The notes below the pieces were generated by a model. The model did not search any database, was not told the origin of the DNA, and saw only the letters and a list, made by a program, of their open reading frames with translations. Below are positions 9,453 to 21,384 of a stretch of DNA of 32,281 nt, piece by piece (the stretch's first letter is position 1; every line of letters starts with the position of its first letter). The DNA is from Bacteroidia bacterium (lineage in GTDB: Bacteria > Bacteroidota > Bacteroidia > NS11-12g > UBA955): contig JALRKL010000020.1 of assembly GCA_023268875.1 (NCBI GenBank), positions 1 through 32,281 of the forward strand, written 5' to 3'. A program made the position numbers and the translations under genes.

Positions 9453-10220
9453 ATGTTAAAGTCGGTTCCTTTTGCCAATGCCATAACCCTGGCAAATTTG
9501 GCTTGTGGACTATTAGCCATTTCTTTGGCTATGGATATAGATACCAGTCAATATGCGTTTTACCTGATAATATTAGCGGCAATTCTAGATTTTTTTGATG
9601 GATTTGTGGCTCGTTTATTGGGGCAGGAAGGGCCATTAGGACAGCAATTGGATAGTTTAGCAGACTTGGTATCTTTCGGGGTGGTTCCGGGTTTGATTTG
9701 GAAAAGTTGGATGGAATCAAAAGGGTACTGTCCTCCAACGGGATTTTGCATCAACTCTTATATTTGGTTGTTAATTCCATTGGCCTCAGCCTATCGCTTG
9801 GCCCGTTTTAATGTTGAATCGGGTGGTTCTACTTATTTTATGGGCATTCCTACCCCGTTAACGGGCATAACTTTGGCTTCCTTTTCTGTGATAGGAATGA
9901 ATATAGGCGCTAATAAACCCTTTTTGGGCATGGAAGTGCTGCCGTTCGTTGATTTCCCCCAGGTTTTATTTGATCATATCTATTTATGGTTGTATATGCC
10001 ATTGTTAGCCAGCTTTTTTATGGTTTCAGATTACCCTATGTTATCGTTGAAATTTAACAAACAAGACGGGGTTGATTTATGGAGATGGATATTTATTGGA
10101 GGCGCAGTTTTACTGCTCCCGATTTTGGGATTTGCGGCCTTTTTCGGAATTTACGTGTGGTTTATAATAACTTCATTTATTGCCTTTCGGGGGAAGTCAA
10201 ACACAACTGAAGAACTATGA
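9453..10220 (+). CDS. pssA: CDP-diacylglycerol--serine O-phosphatidyltransferase
   Basis: CDP-alcohol phosphatidyltransferase signature [31 protein letters not shown]; multiple TM helices. Confidence 0.93.
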   Translation: MLKSVPFANAITLANLACGLLAISLAMDIDTSQYAFYLIILAAILDFFDGFVARLLGQEGPLGQQLDSLADLVSFGVVPGLIWKSWMESKGYCPPTGFCINSYIWLLIPLASAYRLARFNVESGGSTYFMGIPTPLTGITLASFSVIGMNIGANKPFLGMEVLPFVDFPQVLFDHIYLWLYMPLLASFFMVSDYPMLSLKFNKQDGVDLWRWIFIGGAVLLLPILGFAAFFGIYVWFIITSFIAFRGKSNTTEEL

Positions 10221-10729
10221 TAAAAATTGGAATTATAATGGGGAGCGACAGCGATTTGCCGGTAATGAATGCGGCGGTTGAAGTGCTTCATGATTTAGGC
10301 GTTGCGTGTGAAACTACCGTGGTTTCGGCTCACCGTACTCCTGATAGATTGGTTGATTACGCCAAGAATGCTTCTGGAAGAGGAATAAAAGTTATTATTG
10401 CGGGAGCGGGCGGTGCGGCTCATTTGCCGGGAATGGTGGCAAGTTTCACTCATTTGCCCGTAATTGGGGTTCCGGTAAAAACCAGCACCATGAGTGGTTT
10501 AGATAGTTTGTATTCAATTGTACAAATGCCTCCTGGGGTGCCCGTTGCTACTGTTGCTATTAATGGGGCAAAGAATGCGGGTATTTTAGCCGCACAGATA
10601 TTAGGCACGGCAGACGAATCAGTTGCACAGAGGGTCGCTGAGTTTAAGTTGAAAATGGAAAGCGAAGTATTGCAAAAAGCAAGCAGGCTGGAAAATTTAG
10701 GCCCAAGCGATTATCTAAAAGGCATGTAA
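10217..10729 (+). CDS. purE: 5-(carboxyamino)imidazole ribonucleotide mutase
   Basis: [34 protein letters not shown] motifs; 4-bp ATGA overlap with pssA. Confidence 0.97.
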   Translation: MIKIGIIMGSDSDLPVMNAAVEVLHDLGVACETTVVSAHRTPDRLVDYAKNASGRGIKVIIAGAGGAAHLPGMVASFTHLPVIGVPVKTSTMSGLDSLYSIVQMPPGVPVATVAINGAKNAGILAAQILGTADESVAQRVAEFKLKMESEVLQKASRLENLGPSDYLKGM

Positions 10730-10756
10730 TCTATAATTCTAGAACAAGGATAATCC

Positions 10757-11338
10757 ATGATAATTGTTGAGGACGTTTTATTGTCTGAGAATATTTTAGA
10801 GCGAAAATTTGCTTGTCAACTTGATAAATGTAAGGGTGCTTGTTGCATAGAAGGCGATGCGGGTGCCCCTTTAATGCACAGTGAATTAGAGGAGATTGAG
10901 AAAAATCTTGAATCCATAAAGCCCTTCATGACTCCCGATGCTAAAGCGCATTTAGAAAAAAAAGGTTTTTACACCCGTGATTTGGAAGGTGATTTAGTTA
11001 CGGAATGCCTAAACGACGGGGCTTGTGTTTTTGTGCGTTACAATGAATTGGGTATTACCCAATGTGCTATAGAGCAAGCTCATGCTGCGGGTGCTATTGA
11101 ATATAAAAAGCCGATAAGTTGTCATTTATATCCAATTAGAGCAAAAAAATACGGTGCCTATATTGCCATGAATTATCACGATTGGGATATTTGCGGAGAT
11201 GCATGTAAGGCCGGCGTTGAAATGAATATACCTGTATACAAGTTTCTTCAAGAGGCTCTAACCCGTAAAATGGGTGCTAAATGGTATGAGGCTTTGGAAG
11301 CAGTGGCAAGAGATTGGGAAGCCGAAAAAAAGAAGTAA
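10757..11338 (+). CDS. DUF3109 family protein (cysteine-rich)
   Basis: KFACQLDKCKGACCIEGDAGAPL and PISCHLYPIR motifs characteristic of the family. Confidence 0.85.
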   Translation: MIIVEDVLLSENILERKFACQLDKCKGACCIEGDAGAPLMHSELEEIEKNLESIKPFMTPDAKAHLEKKGFYTRDLEGDLVTECLNDGACVFVRYNELGITQCAIEQAHAAGAIEYKKPISCHLYPIRAKKYGAYIAMNYHDWDICGDACKAGVEMNIPVYKFLQEALTRKMGAKWYEALEAVARDWEAEKKK

Positions 11339-11358
11339 AATATATTGAACTAGCTCTT

Positions 11359-12216
11359 TTAGCAAAATAAACTGGTCAACAGACCCAAAAACATAAGTTG
11401 TTTTAAGTGATTCGAGATGCGGTGATATTCTTGGGATGTTTGCGCTTTTTTAAGCTTGCTTAGTATTGCTACTGCAAAGGGTATGGATATACTTAATGCA
11501 CACACCAAAAACATAAATTGTTGGCTGTGTATATAAATCAAACCTAAAATTAAAATACCTGCGATTAACATGAATGCCGCCAATAACTTGGTATATTTAG
11601 CACCGGAAGTGATAGCAAATGTGGTGAATCCTTGAACTTTATCGCCCTCCATATCTTCTAAATCTTTTACCAGTTCGCGGGCAAATGTGATAAAGAATGC
11701 GATGCTGGCATACTCTGCAAAATAGGCCTTTGAAACTTCAAAAACGCCTCGGGACGCAATATAAACGACCATGCCGGCGAGTAAGGATACCAATAGATTA
11801 CCCATAAGGAATTCCCCTTTAAAATCGCTTGAGTAGAAATAAAGCAACACGGCTATGGATAAACACAAAATACCCATTCCCAAACCCGTTACAAACCCTA
11901 AAATTAAACCAACAACCGATAGGATAATATAAAATATATAGAGGTTCGGACTCTTTATTTGACTATGCGCTATTTGCTTCTTTGGCTTATTTACCGCATC
12001 AGTTTCTTTATCGAATATGTCATTTATTACATATCCACCCGATGCGATAAAGATACACGCAAGGGTAGAGGTGATGGCTTCTGGTAATCGAATATTGGAG
12101 AAGTCAAAATTTGAAAACCCTGCATTTACGCGAGATGCCGACAAATAAAATAGGCATTGTGTTACGGCGGTTAACACTAGGTTGATAGGTCGTGTTATGC
12201 GCAAATACAGCTTCAT
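11359..12216 (-). CDS. UbiA family prenyltransferase (geranylgeranylglycerol-phosphate geranylgeranyltransferase-like)
   Basis: YVINDIFDKETDAVNKPKK (NDxxDxxxD-type) and second DLEDMEGDK motif; polytopic. Confidence 0.87.
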   Translation of the reverse strand: MKLYLRITRPINLVLTAVTQCLFYLSASRVNAGFSNFDFSNIRLPEAITSTLACIFIASGGYVINDIFDKETDAVNKPKKQIAHSQIKSPNLYIFYIILSVVGLILGFVTGLGMGILCLSIAVLLYFYSSDFKGEFLMGNLLVSLLAGMVVYIASRGVFEVSKAYFAEYASIAFFITFARELVKDLEDMEGDKVQGFTTFAITSGAKYTKLLAAFMLIAGILILGLIYIHSQQFMFLVCALSISIPFAVAILSKLKKAQTSQEYHRISNHLKQLMFLGLLTSLFC

Positions 12217-12223
12217 GAGGGGA

Positions 12224-12775
12224 TTAACGCTTGGGGAATTTCATTTTGTATTCAACGTTTACACGCCCTTGAGAAATTCCTTCCATTCTTCTCTTTAACA
12301 TGTTTCTTTTTAACGGGCTTATTCTGTCGGTGAATAAAATGCCATCGATATGATCGTATTCGTGTTGGATAATTCGCGCCGCCATGCCGTCGAAGGTTTT
12401 TACATTTTCGTTCCAATTTCTATCGAAGTAACGAATACGTAATTCTCCTTTTCTTTTAACATGTGCACGAACATCAGGAATACTCAGGCAGCCTTCTTCA
12501 AAATCCCATTCTTTGCCAAATTCTTCTTCAATTACGGGATTGATAAAAACTTCTTTAAATCCTTGAGGATTGATATCTTCAATCTCAGATCCATCTACAA
12601 TAAATAAACGGATGGATAGACCAATTTGGGGAGCTGCCAACCCTATACCGTTGCTGTCGTACATGGTTTCAAACATGTTATCGATTAAGTTATTGAGTTC
12701 TGGATATTGCGCATCAATATCTTCGGCTTTTTTTCTTAAAACGGGTTGCCCGTATGCGTATATAGGAAGAATCAT
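12224..12775 (-). CDS. def: peptide deformylase
   Basis: GIGLAAPQIG, EGCLSIP, QHEYDHIDG motifs. Confidence 0.97.
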   Translation of the reverse strand: MILPIYAYGQPVLRKKAEDIDAQYPELNNLIDNMFETMYDSNGIGLAAPQIGLSIRLFIVDGSEIEDINPQGFKEVFINPVIEEEFGKEWDFEEGCLSIPDVRAHVKRKGELRIRYFDRNWNENVKTFDGMAARIIQHEYDHIDGILFTDRISPLKRNMLKRRMEGISQGRVNVEYKMKFPKR

Positions 12776-13188
12776 TGTGAATATTGTGTTAGATATGTCT
12801 GTAAAATAAGGGTAGCAGCAACGGCATCAATTAATCCTTTTTCACGCCGTTGTTCTTTTTTCTTGCCCATTTGAATAATCTGGTTTTGTGCTTCTTTGCT
12901 GCTGTATCTTTCATCTATGGTATGCACAGGGATTAAGGGATACTGTTCACCGAGCCACTTTATAAATTCTCGAACGCGCTGGGTACTATGGGTATCTTCC
13001 CCTGAAAGTCTTTTGGGCATACCCACCACAATGGTGCTTAAGCTTTCTTTTAAAAGATAGTTTTTGAGCCAACTTTCAAATTCTGTAGCAAATATTGTAG
13101 TTAGGGGTTGAGCAAACATATTAAGGGGATCGGTTTGTGCGAGACCAAATCGTTTTTCGCCGTAGTCGATTGCCAAAATACGTGCCAT
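12772..13188 (-). CDS. ruvX: Holliday junction resolvase-like RuvX/YqgF
   Basis: ILAIDYGEKRFGLA, VVGMPKRLSG, DERYSSKEA; 4-bp overlap with def. Confidence 0.94.
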   Translation of the reverse strand: MARILAIDYGEKRFGLAQTDPLNMFAQPLTTIFATEFESWLKNYLLKESLSTIVVGMPKRLSGEDTHSTQRVREFIKWLGEQYPLIPVHTIDERYSSKEAQNQIIQMGKKKEQRREKGLIDAVAATLILQTYLTQYSQ

Positions 13189-13192
13189 GGTA

Positions 13193-13200
13193 CAAAGATA
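13193..13200 (-). promoter_or_regulatory. Bacteroidota -7 element TATCTTTG
   Basis: TAnnTTTG match, 4 nt before the ATG at 13188 (minus strand). Confidence 0.6.
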
Positions 13201-13292
13201 CGTTATGAATCTTGAGCTCTATTTAAAACCGTAATTTTTTAATAAATGGATTTTGGATGTTATCCTTAGATTAATTGAAATTTAATATAAAT

Positions 13293-13325
13293 AAAAAGAG
13301 GCAGCTAAACCAGCCGCCTCTTTTT
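13293..13325 (-). terminator. intrinsic terminator of groES-groEL
   Basis: AAAAAGAGGC-agctaaaccagcc-GCCTCTTTTT hairpin just downstream of groEL stop. Confidence 0.85.
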
Positions 13326-13344
13326 ATTATTTTAGGTTTAAGGG

Positions 13345-15278
<1,934 letters not shown>

Positions 15279-15400
15279 ATTGAAATATTGTTTTTGTTAG
15301 GTTTGTGCCTTGTTTATTACGAAATCCGTGCCACATGTATTTAGATGTAATTTTTACAGCGAAAAATAGGATTTCGTGACAAAAATTCGGCTTCGTGGTG

Positions 15401-16663
15401 TCACTTTGGCAGAAATGCACTGAAATACGGCATGGCGAGCTCGATATTTGGCGTATTTCCTAAGAAAAACTCTTTCGCTTTGCTTTGGTGAAATTCTACA
15501 GTTTGATTATTTCCACTGTGAAAAAGAAGAAAAGCTAAGGTATCGGCTAGTTCATTCGGCGTTTGTCCGTGTAATGCTGCTTTTGCATCAACCGCATCTT
15601 GAGCCTCAGGGAATTTTTGATGTTGGTCTCCAAATAAAACGGGTATGCCGCATGATAATGGCTCTATGATATTATGAAGGGCGTTTTTAAAGCCGCCTCC
15701 AACAATTGCGAGTGCGGCGTATCTATAGATATATCTCAATTTTCCGATTCCATCCACCAATATAACGGTGTCTTCTAAGGGTTTTTGCTGCCAATCTGAT
15801 AGTCTTTGCGTTGCTACAGGTATAGAAGATTCTATGGATTTTAGATTGGCTTCGCTCACGTCATGAGGAGCTATTATGAAACGATATTTAGGGGTTCTTA
15901 ATGGAATAAGTTGCAACAGGATTTCTAGTTCTTCTTTCCAAGAACTTCCCCAAACAATATTGGTTTTTTGCAGCCAAGAACGCTCTTCCTCAAGATTGAA
16001 TATGGTGGGTAACTTCAAGAGTTCTTGAGTTTGTAAAAAGCGGATATCCCCCGTCATTATTTTGGGGGTATTAGGCATAATGCTATCAACGATATGAAGG
16101 GTTGTTTGGTTCTGGCAGAAAATAATTTTGGAATAGGATAACGACCTGACCCATGATTTAGCCCAAAACTTTTTTAAAAAGTGCTCTTTTCTTAGTAATG
16201 TGTTCCAGTAAAAGAAAGGGATATTTTTTTGATTCAGAACGTCGAGATGAGCAAGCCAAAATTCATATTTAGCAAATATGGCTATATCGGGTTCAAGAAG
16301 TGATATAAAGGTATGAGCTTTTTTAGGAGTATCGTGCTGTAAGTAATGAAAGTGCCAATTATATGGGTTTTCTGCATGTTCGAATCCAGAGGGAGAGAAA
16401 AAACTGACATGAATTTCAACCTCAAATTCGCTTTGTAAACGCTCTAAAAGTGGCCATAGCATTTGGAATTCTCCTAGGGAAGCGGAATGTGCCCAAATTC
16501 TTTGTTTTGATTTAGTTGGTAACAGTTTGAGGCGTTCTAGAGTGCGTTTCCGACCATTGAGTACTTTTGCTAATTTGGCTTCCTTCGAAAGAAAAATACC
16601 TAATAAGTCTAATCCCCATTGGATTAGATACATCAGAATTTGATATGCCAATTTAATGGACAT
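15401..16663 (-). CDS. waaA: 3-deoxy-D-manno-octulosonic acid (Kdo) transferase
   Basis: IWAHSASLGEFQ N-terminal motif; GGGFKNALHNIIEPLSCGIPVLFGDQHQKFPEA. Confidence 0.93.
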   Translation of the reverse strand: MSIKLAYQILMYLIQWGLDLLGIFLSKEAKLAKVLNGRKRTLERLKLLPTKSKQRIWAHSASLGEFQMLWPLLERLQSEFEVEIHVSFFSPSGFEHAENPYNWHFHYLQHDTPKKAHTFISLLEPDIAIFAKYEFWLAHLDVLNQKNIPFFYWNTLLRKEHFLKKFWAKSWVRSLSYSKIIFCQNQTTLHIVDSIMPNTPKIMTGDIRFLQTQELLKLPTIFNLEEERSWLQKTNIVWGSSWKEELEILLQLIPLRTPKYRFIIAPHDVSEANLKSIESSIPVATQRLSDWQQKPLEDTVILVDGIGKLRYIYRYAALAIVGGGFKNALHNIIEPLSCGIPVLFGDQHQKFPEAQDAVDAKAALHGQTPNELADTLAFLLFHSGNNQTVEFHQSKAKEFFLGNTPNIELAMPYFSAFLPK

Positions 16664-17439
16664 TATTCCATGTAATAATCGACTTCGCTTACGCGGTCTC
16701 TGTAGCTGATTGGAACCATTATACTGAATACACCTCCTATATAGGTATCGGTTACGGCTCCAGAGTTTGGGGTTTGGGTGGCAAAATCGTAGGGGTGAAT
16801 TCGAGTACCTCGCGATTGCCCCGCTTCAATTCCTAACGTAAAAGAGATGGCGTCGTTATTGATGTATTGCAACTTTAAATGTTCAAAAATGGTAGTTCCT
16901 TGTGTGTGGCGATTATACCCTCCTTGGAAGGTTCCATCGATTTGAGGCAATTGATCAAGATCGAATGTAAACTTTGTGTAATGTGTATAATAGCCAATAC
17001 CTCCGCCTGTTTGTAATAGAAGGCGGCTGTTTCTGTGCTTGTGCAAGATCCAGTTTTTTGAAGCAAAAATTCGGGTGGAAAAGCCTCTCTGATAGGTTCG
17101 GATTACCGCTGGATATCCATTCATATCAATCAAGACACCCGAATCGTTGGTCATAGGACCATAAATTCCTTCTTCATTAACATTTGATCCAAGGTAAAAC
17201 GAATAATCGGCGCCAATAGACCAATTGCTTCGATGGGAATATTCTAAGGCCAGCGGCACCGACAAGTGGGTGGGGTAACGACTCGCCCAATCGCCTCCGG
17301 TTGAAAAATATCCTAAGCCTGCGTGTAAGAAAAACCAGCGTTTTTCTTTTTGTGATATGGGGCCATCGGTTAACTGTGCATTAAGAGGAACGCACATCCA
17401 CAGTGTTAGCAATAATACGGAGCGAATTAGAAATTGCAC
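16663..17439 (-). CDS. outer-membrane beta-barrel protein, function unknown
   Basis: signal peptide (MQFLIRSVLLLTLWMCVPLNAQ, GTG start), alternating aromatic beta-strand pattern. Confidence 0.7.
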   Translation of the reverse strand: MQFLIRSVLLLTLWMCVPLNAQLTDGPISQKEKRWFFLHAGLGYFSTGGDWASRYPTHLSVPLALEYSHRSNWSIGADYSFYLGSNVNEEGIYGPMTNDSGVLIDMNGYPAVIRTYQRGFSTRIFASKNWILHKHRNSRLLLQTGGGIGYYTHYTKFTFDLDQLPQIDGTFQGGYNRHTQGTTIFEHLKLQYINNDAISFTLGIEAGQSRGTRIHPYDFATQTPNSGAVTDTYIGGVFSIMVPISYRDRVSEVDYYME

Positions 17440-17443
17440 GTCC

Positions 17444-17451
17444 CAAAGTTA
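17444..17451 (-). promoter_or_regulatory. -7-like element TAACTTTG
   Basis: TAnnTTTG match, 4 nt before the GTG at 17439 (minus strand); overlaps the end of the upstream hydrolase gene. Confidence 0.45.
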
Positions 17452-18237
17452 ATTAATTTGGCTTAATAAGGCTTTTTTAATTGACTCAACAAAGGCTGTA
17501 GGTTGTTCGGCATGCACCCAGTGACCTGCATTTGGTATGGTAACGAGCTCGGCATTTGGAAATGTCTGTTGTATTTGTTCAAAATCTTCCTTTCCAATAT
17601 ATGCGCTATTCCCTCCTGCAATGAAGGTAGTTGGTATGTGATGAATAAATTGAAATTCTAGAGCACCGATTATTTCTTCGTAATGGTATTCAATAGCGTC
17701 GATATTAATCTTCAATTGATAACCGCCTTCAGGTTTGCTTTCGATATTTTTAAGAAGAAATTGTCTTATCCCCAAGTCCTTCGCATATTCGGAAAATGCC
17801 AAATCGGCATCTTTTCTATTGGCGATTCGGTCAAATGGAATTTCTTTGAATGCATTGATAAACGCAGTGTGACTTGCTTTGTATTTCTTCGGAGCGATAT
17901 CTACAACGATTAATCGGTCTACGATATTCGGGTAGGAGTCGACAAACTTCATCGCAGTTTTACCACCCATAGAATGACCGATTAAAAAAACATGTTCGTG
18001 ATTAAAGTATTCCGTCAAATGTTTAAGATCTTGGGCCATGGCTTGGTAACTGGCATCATTGTCATGGAAGGATTTACCATGATTTCTGGCATCGTAAGTG
18101 ATGACGAAAAAATCAGTAGACAATTGTTGTGCAATGTTATGCCAATTATCGAGCATCCCAAAAACACCGTGGGCAATATAAAGGGGAGGCTTGTTGGCCT
18201 CCCCGTATGTTTTGTGATTTACTAGATTTATATTCAT
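17449..18237 (-). CDS. alpha/beta hydrolase (YbfF-like esterase)
   Basis: HGVFGMLDNWH, nucleophile elbow GHSMGGKTAM, terminal NAGHWVHAEQP. Confidence 0.9.
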   Translation of the reverse strand: MNINLVNHKTYGEANKPPLYIAHGVFGMLDNWHNIAQQLSTDFFVITYDARNHGKSFHDNDASYQAMAQDLKHLTEYFNHEHVFLIGHSMGGKTAMKFVDSYPNIVDRLIVVDIAPKKYKASHTAFINAFKEIPFDRIANRKDADLAFSEYAKDLGIRQFLLKNIESKPEGGYQLKINIDAIEYHYEEIIGALEFQFIHHIPTTFIAGGNSAYIGKEDFEQIQQTFPNAELVTIPNAGHWVHAEQPTAFVESIKKALLSQIN

Positions 18238-19349
18238 TAAGCAAGAACTTCGGATACGGGGGTGTAATCCAAGTTAAATGCTTGGCTTACTCCTTCATAT
18301 ACGACTTTTCCGTTAACGACATTTAAGCCTAAGCGCAATTCTGCATTGTCCTTGCACGCTTGTTGCCATCCTTTGTTCGCCAGTTGAATAGCATAAGGTA
18401 GAGTAGCATTTGTGAGGGCCAAGGTAGAGGTGTAGGGTACAGCACCGGGCATGTTTGCAACGCAATAGTGCACGACTCCGTCAACTACGTAGGTAGGCTC
18501 GGCATGTGTTGTTGGTTTAGAAGTTTCGAAGCAACCACCTTGGTCGATAGCTACGTCAACGATTACCGCTCCCGGTTTCATAGTTGATAACATATCTTTG
18601 GTGATTAATTTTGGTGCTTTTGCTCCAGGGATTAAAACACCACCAATAACTAAATCAGCTGTTTTTATGGCTTCGCGGATATTGTACTCACTACTGAATT
18701 GTGTTTTTACGTTGGCAGGCATGATGTCATCTAATTGACGTAAACGATTAAGATTCACATCCATAATGGTTACGTCGGCTCCCATACCAGCGGCCATTTT
18801 GGCGGCTTGGGTTCCAACAACACCCCCACCAAGAACGATAACATTGGCAGGTTTTACTCCGGGAACACCACCAAGTAAAATTCCTAATCCGCCCATGGGC
18901 TTTTCGAGATACTTCGCTCCCTCTTGTATGCTCATACGTCCGGCAACCTCGCTCATGGGAACCAATAATGGCAATGCGCGATTCACTTCTACCGTTTCAT
19001 AAGCTAAGCAAATAGAACCCGACTTGATCATAGCGTGGGTGAGTGGCTCATAAGAGGCAAAGTGGAAATAGGTAAACAACAATTGATTCTCGCGAATAAG
19101 CGCGTATTCCAATTCTATGGGTTCTTTCACCTTCACAATCATTTCAGCGATGGCATAAACCTCTTCAATGCTTCCGAGAATTTGGGCACCCGCCTCAACG
19201 TATTGATCATCAGAAAAACCGCTGCCGTTTCCTGCTGTGTGTTGCACGTATACTGTATGTCCGTGCTTAACGAATTCTTGTACACCTCCCGGCGTAACCG
19301 CCACGCGGTTTTCGTTATTTTTGATTTCTTTAGGTACCCCGATTATCAT
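18237..19349 (-). CDS. ald: alanine dehydrogenase
   Basis: MIIGVPKEIKNNENRVAVTPGGV, VIVLGGGVVGTQAAKMAAGMGADVTI. Confidence 0.96.
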   Translation of the reverse strand: MIIGVPKEIKNNENRVAVTPGGVQEFVKHGHTVYVQHTAGNGSGFSDDQYVEAGAQILGSIEEVYAIAEMIVKVKEPIELEYALIRENQLLFTYFHFASYEPLTHAMIKSGSICLAYETVEVNRALPLLVPMSEVAGRMSIQEGAKYLEKPMGGLGILLGGVPGVKPANVIVLGGGVVGTQAAKMAAGMGADVTIMDVNLNRLRQLDDIMPANVKTQFSSEYNIREAIKTADLVIGGVLIPGAKAPKLITKDMLSTMKPGAVIVDVAIDQGGCFETSKPTTHAEPTYVVDGVVHYCVANMPGAVPYTSTLALTNATLPYAIQLANKGWQQACKDNAELRLGLNVVNGKVVYEGVSQAFNLDYTPVSEVLA

Positions 19350-19363
19350 AAAAAAATGTGGCG

Positions 19364-19371
19364 CAAATATA
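19364..19371 (-). promoter_or_regulatory. Bacteroidota -7 element TATATTTG upstream of ald
   Basis: TAnnTTTG match, 14 nt before the ATG at 19349 (minus strand). Confidence 0.5.
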
Positions 19372-19400
19372 CGTTATCGGTTTGAATTAGTAATAGGCCT

Positions 19401-20399
19401 TTACAAGCTATGTAAGGCCTTGTTCATGAATAGTTTAACCGATTCTTCTGTGGAGATGAATTTGATCGATTGGGTGTATTTGGGCGCTGTTTTTAACCAT
19501 TTATGAAAAACCGAGCTAAAATTAATATCCAAACGATTCACAACAGCTACACCAAACTCCTCTAATGCCGCAGCATTACAATATTGTTCGTATTGGCCTT
19601 GAATAGGGATTACCATTAAGGGTTTTTTGAGGAAAAGTGCCTCTGCTGGGGTTTCAAAACCTGCTCCGCAAATAACGCCTCGACTGTGAATCATACTTTG
19701 TGAGAAAGACTCGTTATCAACGGGTTTCCATGAAATGTTATAGTCAATTTCTGTTTTCTTCGTTTCTTTTGAGAAAACTTCAAAGCTTACTCCTTCAATT
19801 CCATAAAGATAACGTCTTATTTCTATGTTTGAGTAGTGCGGTAGATAAACCGTTATATGTTTTTGAGTACTAGGTTTGGCCTCCCATAAAGAGGTTTTAA
19901 TTACCGGAGGCAATATCCAATCTTCGTAAGACTTAAAATGGAATCCCACTTTATTGGGGCTTGCACAATAATTTTGTAAAACCCATTCAGCAAATGGTTC
20001 TCTTTTTTTTGGTCTGGGAGTAAGACTACTGCTAAAACTTGCTTGATGCCCCCAATGCCAGAATGGTTTTCCAATTTTTTTACAAGCTCGGGCGGCGAAA
20101 AACTCAAAATCGGATATAATTAAATCGTAATCTGCAACAGGCAATTTTGAAATTTCCCTATTGATATAGAATGGATTTAATTGTCGGATTATTTTGGGCG
20201 TATCCAATCGCCCATTAGAGTTGTAGAATAGCGATATTCCCTTACTTCTGAATTTTACAGGTAAATCGGCTCTTAAGGTCGTGTTGCTCCCACTCAAAAA
20301 TACATCTACTTGTCCGTATTTTCTGAGAAAGGGTATAATCTCTACAGCTCGTGCAATATGCCCGTTTCCGGTAGCTTGGACCGCGTAAAATATTTTCAT
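19401..20399 (-). CDS. glycosyltransferase family protein (MurG-like / MJ1255-type)
   Basis: FYAVQATGNGHIARAVEIIPFLRKYG N terminus; GVICGAGFETPAEALFLKKPLMVIPIQGQYEQYCNA donor-binding motif. Confidence 0.8.
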   Translation of the reverse strand: MKIFYAVQATGNGHIARAVEIIPFLRKYGQVDVFLSGSNTTLRADLPVKFRSKGISLFYNSNGRLDTPKIIRQLNPFYINREISKLPVADYDLIISDFEFFAARACKKIGKPFWHWGHQASFSSSLTPRPKKREPFAEWVLQNYCASPNKVGFHFKSYEDWILPPVIKTSLWEAKPSTQKHITVYLPHYSNIEIRRYLYGIEGVSFEVFSKETKKTEIDYNISWKPVDNESFSQSMIHSRGVICGAGFETPAEALFLKKPLMVIPIQGQYEQYCNAAALEEFGVAVVNRLDINFSSVFHKWLKTAPKYTQSIKFISTEESVKLFMNKALHSL

Positions 20400-20407
20400 C
20401 TTCTAGT

Positions 20408-21262
20408 TTACAAGGCGCTTTGAATCCAAAAGGCAACTTTTTCAGTTAATACATCGGGAATTTTATTCGATGCTGGAAATTCTATATTTGAATGTATTTC
20501 TGCCTTTTTTTGTTGGTCGAAATGATAAATATGCCAATCGCCTTTCCGGTACTCTAAGCTGGTCAGGTTTTCAATCCAATCGCCACTGTTCAGATAAGTG
20601 GTTGCTTTTCCTTCTTTTTGGATTACTCGTTTTTGAGGTTGATGAATATGGCCGCAAATTACAAAGTCGAAACCTTCTTGAAGTGCTAGTTCGCCTGCCG
20701 TATTCTCGAAATCGCTTATCCAGGAAACCGCCTTTTTTACGCTGTTTTTTACTTTTTTTGAAAAACTCCTTTTTTCCTGTCCCAATGATGTGAGAATTTT
20801 ATTGGTCCAATGATTTAACCAGATTAAAAAATCATACCCATGTCCGCCTAATTGAGCAATCAATTTTGCACTTCCTTTAGTCGTAGCATCAAATACATCA
20901 CCGTGAAATATCCAGGCCTTTTTACCGTCAATTTCTAGCACAAGTTTATCGTCGAGTACTAAATTACCAACCCGAGTTCCTGAGTATTTTCTCAATGCTT
21001 CATCGTGATTCCCCGTAATGTAATAAACCTGTGTGCCTCGTTCCATCATTTTGAACACTTCTCGGATTACTTGAATATGTGCTGGAGGGAAGTACTTCTT
21101 TCGAAATTGCCAAATATCAATGATATCGCCATTTAATACTAAAATTCTTGGACGGATGCTTTTGAGATATTGTACGATTTCTAGGGCATGGCAGCCAAAT
21201 GTTCCTAGATGAAGGTCGCTTATAACGCAGACTTCCATAAACCGTTTTTCCGTTTGTTGCAT
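20408..21262 (-). CDS. UDP-2,3-diacylglucosamine diphosphatase-like metallophosphoesterase (LpxH-like)
   Basis: ISDLHLGTFG, LNGDIIDIWQF, ITGNHDEALR, HGDVFD, CGHIHQPQ metallophosphatase motifs; start could be internal ATG at 21238. Confidence 0.82.
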   Translation of the reverse strand: MQQTEKRFMEVCVISDLHLGTFGCHALEIVQYLKSIRPRILVLNGDIIDIWQFRKKYFPPAHIQVIREVFKMMERGTQVYYITGNHDEALRKYSGTRVGNLVLDDKLVLEIDGKKAWIFHGDVFDATTKGSAKLIAQLGGHGYDFLIWLNHWTNKILTSLGQEKRSFSKKVKNSVKKAVSWISDFENTAGELALQEGFDFVICGHIHQPQKRVIQKEGKATTYLNSGDWIENLTSLEYRKGDWHIYHFDQQKKAEIHSNIEFPASNKIPDVLTEKVAFWIQSAL

Positions 21263-21327
21263 ACGGACTCAAATTTGGACATAGACTGCATCCAAAAGAT
21301 TTCCTAAAGAATATCATTAGCATAAAA

Positions 21328-21359
21328 AAAAATTACCGCTGTGTTAAGCGGTAATTTTT
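21328..21359 (-). terminator. intrinsic terminator hairpin (serves the C1 peptidase gene)
   Basis: AAAAATTACCGCT-gtgtta-AGCGGTAATTTTT perfect stem between gene end (21385) and next gene start (21262). Confidence 0.85.
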
Positions 21360-21384
21360 GATTTACGTTTTGTTGATATTTTGA

